From: JAJEFO01 sp965221845
Lineage (GTDB): Bacteria; Pseudomonadota; Alphaproteobacteria; Rhodobacterales; Rhodobacteraceae
DNA length: 64,000 nt
Reading direction: 5' to 3'
NCBI GenBank assembly: GCA_965221845.1
Contig: OZ244919.1
Span: forward strand, 558,001 to 622,000
The position numbers and the translations under genes are program-made. The notes beneath the pieces were generated by a model that was not told where the DNA came from, ran no database searches, and saw nothing but the letters and a program-made list of their open reading frames with translations. The stretch's first letter is position 1. Every line of letters starts with the position of its first letter. This document shows positions 8,356-17,347 of the stretch, in pieces.

Positions 8356-9177
8356 AGCGTTTGGGCAGTGTTCGACGGGTTGAACAGAAGAGGCTTTTGC
8401 GGGACGCCAAGTCTTGAGGTCAGTGGCGCCCTGGAACTCCTTTCACCCGGAACGGGGCGATTCGCGCCCCCTTCCGTCGCTGGCGGGCCGCATCGCGTCG
8501 CTTCCGGATCTCGCGGCCTGCCGCGACCGCACCCGCCTGCGCGCAGGCGGAACGCCCGCATTCGTTCGGTCCGCCGATGACAGTCCCGTCCTGGATGGGG
8601 CGGGCATCGCATGGCAGGAGGATTGCACCATGCAAGTCCCGTTCCCACAGCAACCCGTCATGGCACCGGAACCCCGCACGTTCCTTTCCCGGGAAGGTGC
8701 AGGCACCCGTCCCGAGCCATGCCGCAGCGCCTCGGACCCGCGCCCGGCGCGGTTGCCGCGTTCCGGACGGCGCCCACTGTCCCCGGGGCATGGCCGCGCC
8801 CTGCCGGCTGCGCGACCGCATCCCGGCCGGCCCTTGGCCTGTCCGCCCGGGGGAACGAGCGGCAGGCCGCCCGGCATCAGGAAAGGCCAGGGAAACAGGC
8901 CTCCGGGTCCGGCTCACGCCCGAAGCGCGGGGGCTTTCCTGTCCGAAACGCCGGGAATCCTCGTCCGAATGCCATTGGGGGGGCTCCTTCGCGCGCGCCG
9001 GCCCCAGCCCCGCGCTCGTCGGCCAGGTCGAATTCATCCTTGCCCTTGGGGGGAATCGCGCTATGTTCCTGCCTCCGCATGAAGGACATCCGATGGACAA
9101 GGAGCGTCCCAGCGCATAGGACCGCTCGGGCCCTGAACAGGATCAGGCGGTTCCGCACCTAACCGAGGATCCAGGAC
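8356..9177. other. 822-bp gap between DUF177 and rpmF, no convincing gene
   Basis: These two genes are normally close neighbours. Here very GC-rich sequence separates them, with no frame that shows family resemblance, a sensible start or a ribosome site. The right half contains a 120-bp dispersed repeat (8861-8980) also found inverted at 49581-49700. The last ~70 bases before rpmF should hold its leader and promoter. I infer that the gap grew by insertion of mobile or repeat DNA. Confidence 0.6.
8861..8980 (+). repeat. dispersed repeat, copy A
   Basis: This 120-bp stretch aligns end to end with the reverse complement of 49581-49700. Shared exact blocks include CATCAGGAAAGGCCA, CGCCCGAAGCGCGGGGGC and GTCCGAATGCCATTGGGG. 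Within the unit GTCCGAA occurs twice, about 25 bases apart, like the binding sites at a transposon end. It may be a decayed IS terminus or a non-autonomous element; no transposase is attached. Confidence 0.6.
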
Positions 9178-9384
9178 ATGGCCGTCCCGCAGAACAAAGT
9201 CACTCCGTCTCGCCGCAACAAGCGCCGCTCCCACGACGCACTGGCAGCCGCAAATCCCTGCGAGTGCCCGAACTGCGGAGAGCTGAAGCTTCCGCACCAT
9301 GTCTGCGCCGCCTGCGGCCACTACGACGGTCGCGAAGTCGTCGCGCAGACCGAGGACATCAGCCTGGACGAGGACGCGGCCTGA
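9178..9384 (+). CDS. rpmF: 50S ribosomal protein L32
   Basis: This 68-residue protein starts MAVPQNKVTPSRRNKRRSHD, the standard L32 opening, and has a zinc ribbon made of CPNC and CAAC around residues 30-46. The acidic C-terminal tail (ISLDEDAA) is usual in alphaproteobacteria. It is followed directly by plsX, the conserved arrangement linking ribosome and phospholipid or fatty acid synthesis genes. Confidence 0.97.
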   Translation: MAVPQNKVTPSRRNKRRSHDALAAANPCECPNCGELKLPHHVCAACGHYDGREVVAQTEDISLDEDAA

Positions 9385-9407
9385 ACCGGTCCCGAAGCAC
9401 TCTCGGG

Positions 9408-10535
9408 ATGGCGAAAATCCCCGATCAGTCCTGTGACGCGGACAGGCGCGTGACGATTTCGGTCGATGTCATGGGAGGCGACAGGGGACCGGCCGCCGTC
9501 ATTGCCGGCCTCGCAAGGGCCGCACGCAAGAACCCCCGCTTCGAATTCCTGCTGTTCGGCCCCGAGGCCGAGCTGCGCAGGCTTGTACGCAGGCGGAACA
9601 GGCTTGGCAAGAAGCGGAAGCTGGCGGACTGCTGCGGGATACACCACGCGGAAGAGGTCGTCAGCATGGAGGACAGGCCGAGCCACGTGCTGCGCAAGGG
9701 CAAGGGAACGTCCATGTGGGCGGCCGTCGAGGCCGTCCGGTGCGGCGAGGCGGATGCCGTGGTGTCCTGCGGCAACACCGGCGCCCTCATGGCAGTGTCC
9801 ACAATCAGGCTGAAGAAGCTCCCCGGGGTCGACCGGCCGGCGATCGCCTGCCTCTGGCCGTCACGGAGTCCGGGCGGATTCAACGTGCTGCTTGACGTCG
9901 GCGCCGACATTCGCGCTGACGCCAGGAATCTCCTCCAGTACGCGCTCATGGGCGCATCCTACGCGCGAAACGGCCTGGAGCTGCCCAGGCCGCGCATCGG
10001 CCTGATGAACGTCGGCACCGAAGAGAACAAGGGCCACAACGAGATCCGCGCGGCGCATGACCTGATCGCGTCGGCCGCCGATGGCGCAGGCTTCGAATTC
10101 GTGGGCTTCGTCGAGGGCGGCGACATTCCGTCCGGTCGCGTGGACGTCATCGTGACGGACGGATTCACCGGCAATGTCGCGCTGAAGACCGGGGAAGGCA
10201 CGGCATTGCTCATCCGCGATTTCCTGAGCGAAGCCTTTCGCGCCACGCCGCTGTCAAGAATCGCGGCACTGCTGGCAGTGACGTCGCTTCGCCGGCTTTC
10301 GAAGCGGATCGATCCCAGGCGGGTCAACGGTGGCGTGTTCCTCGGCCTCAACGGCACCGTCGTGAAGAGCCACGGGTCGGCCGACGCGATCGGCGTCGCG
10401 TCCGCCATCGGGCTTGCGTGCCGGCTGGCCGACAGCCGGTTCAAGGAGCGTCTCGCGGCGCGGGTTGCATCCTTCAGCCCCCGGGGGCAGGATGCGGGCG
10501 GAGAAACCGCCGAGGCGGCTGGCAAAGAACGGTAA
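9408..10535 (+). CDS. plsX: phosphate acyltransferase PlsX
   Basis: This protein of about 375 residues converts acyl-ACP and phosphate to acyl-phosphate, the first committed step of bacterial phosphatidate synthesis through PlsY. Family blocks include ISVDVMGGDRGP at the N-terminus, VSCGNTGALMA near residue 120, IGLMNVGTEENKGHNE, and VTDGFTGNVALKTGEGTA. The ATG chosen gives a 13-residue lead before VTISVDVMGGD; a GTG at 9450 would give the more typical length, and neither has a strong ribosome site. Its stop is 2 bases from the fabH start, so the two are coupled. Confidence 0.95.
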   Translation: MAKIPDQSCDADRRVTISVDVMGGDRGPAAVIAGLARAARKNPRFEFLLFGPEAELRRLVRRRNRLGKKRKLADCCGIHHAEEVVSMEDRPSHVLRKGKGTSMWAAVEAVRCGEADAVVSCGNTGALMAVSTIRLKKLPGVDRPAIACLWPSRSPGGFNVLLDVGADIRADARNLLQYALMGASYARNGLELPRPRIGLMNVGTEENKGHNEIRAAHDLIASAADGAGFEFVGFVEGGDIPSGRVDVIVTDGFTGNVALKTGEGTALLIRDFLSEAFRATPLSRIAALLAVTSLRRLSKRIDPRRVNGGVFLGLNGTVVKSHGSADAIGVASAIGLACRLADSRFKERLAARVASFSPRGQDAGGETAEAAGKER

Positions 10536-10537
10536 CG

Positions 10538-11509
10538 ATGCAGACACGCGCGGTGGTGCAGGGGGTCGGGCACTATCTGCCTGAGAGAGTGATCGCCAAT
10601 TCCTGGTTCGAGGACAGGCTGGACACTTCGGATGAATGGATACGGGCGCGGACGGGAATCGAGTCCCGCCGGTTTGCCGCCGAGGACGAGACCGTCTCCG
10701 ATCTCGCGGCCAGGGCGGCGTTGCCGGCGCTTGCTTCGGCCGGCCGGGCGGCGGACGACGTCGACGCGGTGATCGTCGCAACGTCGACGCCGGACCTGAC
10801 TTTCCCCTCGGCGGCGACGATGGTGCAGGAAAAGCTGGGCATGACGCGGGGATTCGCCTTCGACATGCAGGCCGTCTGCGCCGGATTCGTCTTCGGTCTG
10901 TCCCAGGCCAACGCATTGATCATCTCCGGACAGGCCCGCAGCGCTCTCGTGATCGGTGCGGAAACCTTCAGCAGCATTCTTGACTGGACCGACCGCACGA
11001 CCTGCGTGCTGTTCGGCGACGGCGCCGGGGCGGTCCTGCTCGAGGCCGCCGAATGCGACGGATCCAGGGACGATCGCGGAATCCTCGCGACAGACCTTCA
11101 TTCGGACGGTCGCTATCGTGACATTCTCTACGTTGACGGCGGCGTGTCGACGCGGCGGATCGGGCACCTGCGCATGCAGGGCCGTGAAGTCTTCCGGCAC
11201 GCCGTGGAAAAGCTGGCCGGCACGGCGCAGGCCTCGCTGGACAGCCTCGACCTCACGGGCGCTGACGTGGACTGGCTCGTTCCGCACCAGGCGAACCTGA
11301 GAATCATCAAATCGACCGCTCAGAGGCTCGGCCTCGGCCTGGAGCGAGTCGTGCTTACGGTGCGGGAACACGGAAACACTTCGGCGGCGTCGATTCCCCT
11401 CGCCCTGTCGGTCGGAGTCGAGCGAGGCCAGATCAAGGCCGGCGACCTGCTCCTGACAGAGGCGATCGGCGGCGGCCTCGCCTGGGGATCCGTGGTTCTC
11501 CGCTGGTAG
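10538..11509 (+). CDS. fabH: 3-oxoacyl-ACP synthase III
   Basis: This 323-residue enzyme condenses acetyl-CoA with malonyl-ACP to start fatty acid synthesis. The catalytic triad is visible: cysteine in DMQAVCAGFVFGL (about residue 113), histidine in PHQANLRII (about 250) and asparagine in EHGNTSAASIPLAL (about 280). Length and order match FabH. The start ATG lies 2 bases after the plsX stop. Confidence 0.96.
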   Translation: MQTRAVVQGVGHYLPERVIANSWFEDRLDTSDEWIRARTGIESRRFAAEDETVSDLAARAALPALASAGRAADDVDAVIVATSTPDLTFPSAATMVQEKLGMTRGFAFDMQAVCAGFVFGLSQANALIISGQARSALVIGAETFSSILDWTDRTTCVLFGDGAGAVLLEAAECDGSRDDRGILATDLHSDGRYRDILYVDGGVSTRRIGHLRMQGREVFRHAVEKLAGTAQASLDSLDLTGADVDWLVPHQANLRIIKSTAQRLGLGLERVVLTVREHGNTSAASIPLALSVGVERGQIKAGDLLLTEAIGGGLAWGSVVLRW

Positions 11510-11606
11510 ACCTGAACGGGCGCGCGTTTCTGGCGTCCCGTCATTGACTCGACGACTCTCCCCGCCCATTCTGCCGCCACAAGACAGTTTCGCGCAGGGG
11601 GGAGGA

Positions 11607-11909
11607 ATGAGCGATCAGACGTTGACACGGACGGATCTCAGGGATGCCGTCTATCAGGAAGTCGGCCTCAGCCGCAATGAATCCGCCCAGCTGGTTGACA
11701 GGGTCATCGAGCACATATCCGACACGCTCGCAAGGGGCGAACAGGTGAAGGTGTCGTCCTTCGGCACGTTCTCGATCCGGGAGAAGGGCCAGCGTGTAGG
11801 CCGCAACCCCAAGACCGGCGAAGAGGTGCCGATCCGCCCGCGCAAGGTCCTTGCGTTCCGTCCCTCTCACCTGATGAAAGAGCGCGTGGCCGCCGGCAAC
11901 AAGGCCTGA
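11607..11909 (+). CDS. ihfA: integration host factor subunit alpha
   Basis: This 100-residue HU/IHF-family protein bends DNA as a heterodimer with IhfB. It shows the core VKVSSFGTFSIREKGQRVGRNPKTGEEVPI with the conserved GRNPKTG beta-arm and the proline that intercalates at the bend. The ATG follows a run of G and GGAGGA. In alphaproteobacteria ihfA sits between fabH and a MerR-type regulator, exactly as here. Confidence 0.95.
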   Translation: MSDQTLTRTDLRDAVYQEVGLSRNESAQLVDRVIEHISDTLARGEQVKVSSFGTFSIREKGQRVGRNPKTGEEVPIRPRKVLAFRPSHLMKERVAAGNKA

Positions 11910-11915
11910 TCGGCG

Positions 11916-12632
11916 GTGCAAAAGTCCCGCGAGGCGTTCCGAACCATTTCCGAGGTTGCCGACTGGCTGGAGGTGCCCGCTCACGTCCTTCGTTTCTGGG
12001 AAACACGGTTCACGCAGATCAGGCCGACGAAGGGCGCCGGAGGCCGCCGCTACTACCGCCCCGCAGACATGCAGGTCGTCGGAGGGATAAAGGCGCTTCT
12101 GCGTGACAAGGGCATGACGATTCGCGGCGTGCAGAAGCTGCTCCGGGAGCAGGGAGTGAAACATGTCTCCTCCTTCTCGATTCCGCTTGGCCCGCACGCG
12201 GTGAAGAAGGAAGGCTGGCCCGGCGCGGAAGACGCGACGCCGGCCCCTGCCGCGCCGGACGGGTCCGAAGCGGTCGCCGGACCCGCCGGACGGGAGTCGG
12301 ACGAAGGAGAGGGCCGGTCCCGCGAGGCGCCGGCCTCGGCCGAGATCCGTCCACGGACAGGCGGCGCCGCGACCCGCGGTCAGGAGCCGGAGGCCGCCGG
12401 AAAGGCAGGCGCAGCCATTGATCCCGCACGGAAAGCCGTTCGCGGGACAGATCCGTCCCGCCTCCCGGAAACCGACCCCGAGGACGATGCCGAGGAGTTC
12501 GCCCGGGGTCCGGGCATCGCCGCACGCGTGGTTCTGGCCGACCGTGCGCGGCTGAGGGCGCATCGCGACGAGCTGCTCAAGGTTGCCGAGCGACTGAGAT
12601 CCCCGTCACCGGGCCGGTCCGGGGAATCGTGA
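11916..12632 (+). CDS. MerR-family transcriptional regulator
   Basis: This 238-residue protein has an N-terminal MerR winged helix-turn-helix: FRTISEVADWLEVPAHVLRFWETRF, then GGRRYYRPADMQVVGGIKALL and the basic IRGVQKLLREQGVKHV (to about residue 85). The rest is low-complexity Ala/Gly/Pro/Glu sequence and a short charged helix at the end. There is no metal or ligand domain, as for the orphan regulator always found next to ihfA in this group. It starts with GTG only 6 bases after the ihfA stop. The target genes are unknown. Confidence 0.88.
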   Translation: MQKSREAFRTISEVADWLEVPAHVLRFWETRFTQIRPTKGAGGRRYYRPADMQVVGGIKALLRDKGMTIRGVQKLLREQGVKHVSSFSIPLGPHAVKKEGWPGAEDATPAPAAPDGSEAVAGPAGRESDEGEGRSREAPASAEIRPRTGGAATRGQEPEAAGKAGAAIDPARKAVRGTDPSRLPETDPEDDAEEFARGPGIAARVVLADRARLRAHRDELLKVAERLRSPSPGRSGES

Positions 12633-12689
12633 CCTGCCGGCGGATCACCTGTTGCCACCGCCCCCCTTTTGGGACAGAAGGCCGACAGT

Positions 12690-12767
12690 CGGGCTATGGC
12701 GCAGCTTGGTTAGCGCGTCCGTCTGGGGGACGGAAGGTCGCGGGTTCAAATCCTGCTAGCCCGACCA
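12690..12767 (+). tRNA. tRNA-Pro (GGG anticodon)
   Basis: A complete cloverleaf can be drawn: a 7-bp acceptor stem (CGGGCTA with TAGCCCG), a D arm with GGTTAGCGC, anticodon loop CTGGGGG with GGG at 12725-12727, and a T arm with GGTTCAAATCC. CCA is encoded at 12765-12767. It reads proline CCC/CCU codons, which suits the high-GC genome. Confidence 0.95.
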
Positions 12768-12932
12768 TCACCCTGAAGTGCCCGGGCTGCCGATGAAGAA
12801 GCCGTCTTGCAGGAAGTGCTGCGGAAAGGGCAATGCGCGCGCTTGCGCGGCCCGGGGACGCCCGGCCGCAGATTGCCCCGGCCGATGTCACCGGGGCGGC
12901 TTCGCGAAGAATCCGACGCCGGAGCGCTGTCC

Positions 12933-14009
12933 GTGACCGGCGTCATGCCCGACACCGAGATACGGCGCATGATCGGGAACGGCGCGATTGCCTCCGACGT
13001 GGCGTTCGTGGACGCACAGGTACAGCCCGCTTCGCTGGACCTGCGGCTGGGGGACGTGGCATGTCGCGTCCGCGCCTCCTTCCTCGCAAGCGGCGGCGCG
13101 TGCGTCGAGGACCGGCTGCGCAAGTTCGGCATGCACCGCTTCGGTCTCGGCGGCGGCGCGGTCCTTGAAAGGGGATGCGTCTACGTCGTGCCGCTGATGG
13201 AGCGGCTCGATCTGCCCGCGACCATGTCCGCGGTCGCGAACGCGAAGAGCTCGACGGGAAGACTCGATCTCCTGACCCGGACCATCACGGACGGCGCGAC
13301 CGAGTTCGACCGCATTCCGGCAGGCTATCGAGGACCCCTCTATGCCGAGATCTGCCCGCGATCCTTCTCCGTCCTGGTCCGGCCAGGCATGCGGATCAAC
13401 CAGATCCGGTTCCGGGAAGGGCGCGCCGCCCTGGACGACGACGCCCTTGCAGCCCTTCACGAGGAGGTCGGCCTGGTTTCAGGCACGGCAATGATCTCCG
13501 AAGGCCTTGGGTTCTCGGTCGATCTGGACCCTGCCGAAGGAACGCTCGTCGGCTACCGCGCCAAGCCTCACGGCGGGGTGATCGACCTCGACAGGATCGC
13601 CGGCTACGGACCCGAGGAATTCTGGGATGAGGTGCGCACGGACGAAGGAAGGATCATGCTGGATCCCGGAGCCTTCTACATCCTGGCCAGCCGGGAGGCC
13701 GTGACCATTCCCCCGACCCATGCTGCGGAAATGGCGCCCTACCTGGCCATGGCCGGAGAGTTTCGCGTTCACTACGCGGGATTCTTCGATCCGGGATTCG
13801 GCTGGGCCGAGGCGGGCGGCGCCGGCTCCCGTGGCGTGCTGGAAGTGCGCTGCCACGAAGCGCCGTTCGTTCTCGAGCATGGCCAGATCGTCGGGCGCCT
13901 GGTGTACGAAAGGATGTCGGAACCGCCGGCGGCGCTGTACGGAAGCTCGATTTCGTCGAGCTACCAAGGCCAGGGGCTCAAGCTCTCGAAGCAGTTCCGG
14001 ACAGGATGA
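12933..14009 (+). CDS. dcd: 2'-deoxycytidine 5'-triphosphate deaminase, long form
   Basis: This protein of about 358 residues is the double-length dCTP deaminase common in alphaproteobacteria. The first half carries VQPASLDLRLGDVACRV, ANAKSSTGRLDLLTRTITDGATEFDRIPAGYRGPLYAEI and the RPGMRINQIRFREG segment; the second half repeats the fold with GVLEVRCHEAPFVLEHGQIVGRLVYERM. It deaminates dCTP to dUTP for thymidylate synthesis. I take the GTG behind GGAG as start; an ATG four codons later is an alternative, while the open frame upstream of 12933 has no family match. The transposase remnant downstream begins a few bases after its stop. Confidence 0.88.
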   Translation: MTGVMPDTEIRRMIGNGAIASDVAFVDAQVQPASLDLRLGDVACRVRASFLASGGACVEDRLRKFGMHRFGLGGGAVLERGCVYVVPLMERLDLPATMSAVANAKSSTGRLDLLTRTITDGATEFDRIPAGYRGPLYAEICPRSFSVLVRPGMRINQIRFREGRAALDDDALAALHEEVGLVSGTAMISEGLGFSVDLDPAEGTLVGYRAKPHGGVIDLDRIAGYGPEEFWDEVRTDEGRIMLDPGAFYILASREAVTIPPTHAAEMAPYLAMAGEFRVHYAGFFDPGFGWAEAGGAGSRGVLEVRCHEAPFVLEHGQIVGRLVYERMSEPPAALYGSSISSSYQGQGLKLSKQFRTG

Positions 14010-14021
14010 CGCAGCAGCGCG

Positions 14022-15056
14022 AACTCCCGGGCCGGAGTGGCGCGCGAACCGCGACCCTCCACGCCGGAGCGCTGCCTGCAGCGCACGCGGTCGTGGCGGA
14101 CGTGGCCCGCGCTGCGCTGCGCCCGCGCCTCGGTGGCGAGGCGCTCCCTCAGCTTCGCGTCGCGGCGGGGGTTCGTGTCGATGATCGCCACGCGGCCCGC
14201 CAGGCGGGCGTGCAGCCCGATCTCCCGGGAATCGCAGGCCGCGTCCATGAGTTCGCAGCAGTGGTCCACCCGCTCCGCGGTCATCCGGGCCAGCGGGATG
14301 GCGGCCTGGCTGTCGTGGAGCGACGCCGAGGTCAGGATGCAGCTGACGGGGACGTCGCCGTCGGCGGCGTCGACATGCATTCTGTACCCTCTCCAGCTTT
14401 CCTTGCATCCCTTCGCGTTGCGCTTCGTGCCCACGTCGCAGGCCTTCGGCAGCTCCGCCACCATCTCCGCCGCGGACATGCCGCCTTCCAGCTGCCGCTC
14501 CAGACGCGTCGGATCCCTGACCGGCCCCTCGCCCTTCCCGGGGCGACCGCGCCTCCGCTTCGGTTTCGGCGCCGGCCTGGGCTTCGGCGCCGGCCTCTCC
14601 CGTCCCGTGATCGCCGTCGAGTCCCGGGATACGTGGCCGACGACCGATCCCTCATGGGCGGCCTTTGCCAGAGCCCCGTGCATGCGCTCGGGCAGCCGGG
14701 TCTCCGCGAACCACGCGAAGGCCCGGGAGAACGCCGGTTCGCCGGGGACCTCCGACACGCGGCACCAGCCGCACAGCCTGCGCAGCGTGGGATCGCACCG
14801 GGCCGGTCGACCGGCGCGGCCGTGGTCGGAAGGTCCCGCACCGCCTTGGCCACGAAGGCCCGCGCCAGCGCGCTGCGGGAGGGTGCCCGACGCCGCGGTG
14901 GTCGCAATGGAGGTGCCGCCCGACCGGCGCCAGGTCGAGGACCGCCACGAACCTGCGGTGCGTCTCCCCCGGCGGGCCGACCTCCTCGGCGAGGAAAGGG
15001 AAAGGTTCCCCTTGAATGCGGTGCCAGGCGTCTGATACGAACTTTCCCACGGACAT
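14022..15056 (-). pseudogene. frameshifted, truncated DDE transposase (IS1182-type)
   Basis: Three reading frames together rebuild one transposase on the minus strand. Frame one begins MSVGKFVSDAWHRI; frame two carries RSALARAFVAKAVRDLPTTA; frame three carries TLRRLCGW, HVSRDSTAITGRERPAPKP, RLERQLEGGMSAAEMVAELPKACDVGTKRNAKG and SASLHDSQAAIPLARM. At least two indels are needed to join them, and the C-terminal part after RQRSGVE is missing, being replaced by sequence leading into the dCTP deaminase 3' end. The protein cannot be made intact. This transposase type is common in Rhodobacterales. Confidence 0.8.
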
Positions 15057-15122
15057 GGAGCCGTCTCCCCGTATGTTGTGGTTCCAACACCCCGCTCATA
15101 CAGGATGGACGGCTCCATGTCC
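15051..15122 (-). promoter_or_regulatory. 15-bp inverted repeat over the transposase start codon
   Basis: Perfect 15-bp arms (15051-15065 and 15108-15122) flank a 42-base loop, and the transposase start codon lies in one arm. Transcripts entering from outside would fold the start codon into a stem, a known way for IS elements to avoid activation by read-through. That function is inferred; the transposase itself is dead. Between 15123 and 15634 I see no gene. Confidence 0.5.
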
Positions 15123-15634
15123 AGGCCGAGCCGTCGAAAAATGCCCGTTTTTCGGGGAAAAACCGCTCGTCCGCGGAGTTCTGCAAGAGGCTCCATTGTC
15201 ACGGGTCACGTGACTGACGACTTTGCAAGATCAGTGGAACGCACGGGCTCCGGGCGCCAGGGCGTTGCGGAACCAGGCGTCGTGCCGGCCACGCCGCGAC
15301 ATGTTGACAGGCGCTGAAACCTGTGGCCGTGCTGGTCGCGCCGGTGACGCGCCTGCGCCGCAGAGGCGGCTGCAAGCGACGCGATCCGCCGGCGACATTC
15401 CGTCGTTCGCGCCCGGCGCCTGATTCACGGGAAGTGCGCCAGGGAACAGGAGCTGAATCGTGCGAGAATGACGCCCCGTCCCTTGTCGCGCATTGCGCGG
15501 CGGCCAGAATTCGGGATACTGGTCCCCGGCTTGCGGCCGCATGATTGAAGATCTCCCGCACAGCGTGCCCGTGAGGGTCCTTCGGGGGTCGGCGCAGGCC
15601 CAGGAACGTGCTGGCGCTTTCTCGACAGGTCCCG

Positions 15635-17347
15635 ATGTTCACTCGAAGCTTCACGGCCTGGCTGCTCCTCACGCTCGCGGGAGCGACTTTGGCGTTCTGG
15701 ATCTCGCATGCGTACTTCAGAGCGGACGAGCTCGAGCGGGCGGATGCCCGCCTGTCCCTTTACAGGAGCACTCTGGAGGCGGAACTCATGCGGTTCTCGC
15801 ACCTCACGTTCATCCTGGCTCGCGATCCCTTCGTCATCGAGACGGCAAAGGGGGCGAACACCGGTCCGCTGGATGAAAGGCTGGCGAAATTCGCCGAGCG
15901 CGCCGGGATCGATGCAATCTACCTCATGGATGCGGACGGCCTGACCCGCTCCGCATCGAACGCAGGCATGGCCGGCAGCTTCGTCGGTCACAACTACGCC
16001 TTTCGACCCTATTTCAAGTCAGCGCTTCTGGGCGTACAGGGGCGGTTCTACGGGATTGGCGCCACGACCGGCATTCCGGGCTACTTCTATGCCGATGCCG
16101 TCGTCAACGAGGCGGCGGACGTGCTTGGGGTCATTGCGCTGAAGATCGATCTTTCGGATCTCCAGGAAAGCTGGCGCAAGGCCGACGAGCGCGTGCTCCT
16201 TGCCAATGCCGACGGCGTGGTGCTGCTGGCCTCGGTGCCGGAATGGCGGTACCGGACGCTCGCGCCGCTGACGGCGGAGCAAAGGGCGCGAATCGCGAAT
16301 GCGCGGCAGTTCGGCACGAAGCCGCTGGATCCGCTGGACTGGAGCCCGACGGGCCGCCAGGTCGCGACGATCGGAGGCGAAGCGTTTCTGCATCTGCAAT
16401 CGGCCAACCTGCCCAACGACTGGTCGATTCACTATTTCGCGTCGGGCGAGAAGGCGGTGACACACGGCTGGCTGGCGGCGGGCGGCTTTCTCCTCCTTGC
16501 CGCGCTGACGGGTTTCGGGGTCCAGCTGCAGAGGACCCGCAAGATCGATGCCGCGCTCCGGCGATCGGAAGAGGAGGAAGCGCAGCTGCGCCTGGCCAAC
16601 AGGAAGCTGGCAACGGAAATCAAGGAGCGGCGGGCAGCTGAACGGCAGCTGCAACGAACCCAGGCCGAACTCGAGCGCGCCGGCCGGCTGGCGGTCCTGG
16701 GCCGGCTCGCGGTCTCGGTCACGCACGAGCTCGGGCAGCCGATCACCGCCATGCGCAACCATCTGGCCGCCGCCGAGATGCAAGGTGACTCCGCCGCGCT
16801 CACGTCCCGCCTGAAAGGGCTTGTGGACCGGATGGAGGGCATTGCGCGCCAGCTCAAGTTCTTCGCCCGCAACGGCAAGGAAGAGTTCGAGGTGGTGGAT
16901 CTGCGCGACGCGATGCAGGCGGCGCTGGACCTCGTGGAGTCCGATATCAAGTCGAATCGCGTCACGTTGGTGAAAGACTGGCCGGACGGACCCGTCGAGC
17001 TGCTCTGCAACCGCCTGAGGATGGAACAGGTGATGACCAATCTCATGCGCAACGCCCTCGACGCGATGACGGACGAGGACCGTCGCGAACTGTCGCTGGG
17101 CATCGGCCGGTCCGACAGCGAGATCCGGTTCACCGTGGCCGACACCGGGCACGGGTTCGGAGAAATGGGCTTCTGCGAGCTGAGCGAGCCGTTTGCCACG
17201 ACCCGCGAGAGCGGCCGGGGCACAGGGCTGGGGCTGGCGATATCGTCGGCAATCGTGGAGGACCATGGCGGATGGATGGCGGCCGAGACGCGCCCGGCGG
17301 GCGGCACCGTGATCCGGGTGGGATTCCGGCGGGAGCGGACGCAATGA
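15635..17347 (+). CDS. dctB: C4-dicarboxylate-type sensor histidine kinase DctB
   Basis: This membrane sensor kinase of about 570 residues has one helix near residues 8-28, a periplasmic double-PAS-like sensor domain (GHNYAFRPYFKSALLG and YADAVVNEAADVLGVIALKIDL are typical of DctB), a second helix near 285-305 and a coiled coil. The kinase core follows: phosphoacceptor histidine in VSVTHELGQPITAMRNHL, N box EQVMTNLMRNALDAM, and G boxes VADTGHGFGE and GRGTGLGLAISS. It should sense an external carboxylate and phosphorylate the DctD encoded next (ATGA overlap). A GTG nine codons upstream is an alternative start. Confidence 0.9.
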   Translation: MFTRSFTAWLLLTLAGATLAFWISHAYFRADELERADARLSLYRSTLEAELMRFSHLTFILARDPFVIETAKGANTGPLDERLAKFAERAGIDAIYLMDADGLTRSASNAGMAGSFVGHNYAFRPYFKSALLGVQGRFYGIGATTGIPGYFYADAVVNEAADVLGVIALKIDLSDLQESWRKADERVLLANADGVVLLASVPEWRYRTLAPLTAEQRARIANARQFGTKPLDPLDWSPTGRQVATIGGEAFLHLQSANLPNDWSIHYFASGEKAVTHGWLAAGGFLLLAALTGFGVQLQRTRKIDAALRRSEEEEAQLRLANRKLATEIKERRAAERQLQRTQAELERAGRLAVLGRLAVSVTHELGQPITAMRNHLAAAEMQGDSAALTSRLKGLVDRMEGIARQLKFFARNGKEEFEVVDLRDAMQAALDLVESDIKSNRVTLVKDWPDGPVELLCNRLRMEQVMTNLMRNALDAMTDEDRRELSLGIGRSDSEIRFTVADTGHGFGEMGFCELSEPFATTRESGRGTGLGLAISSAIVEDHGGWMAAETRPAGGTVIRVGFRRERTQ

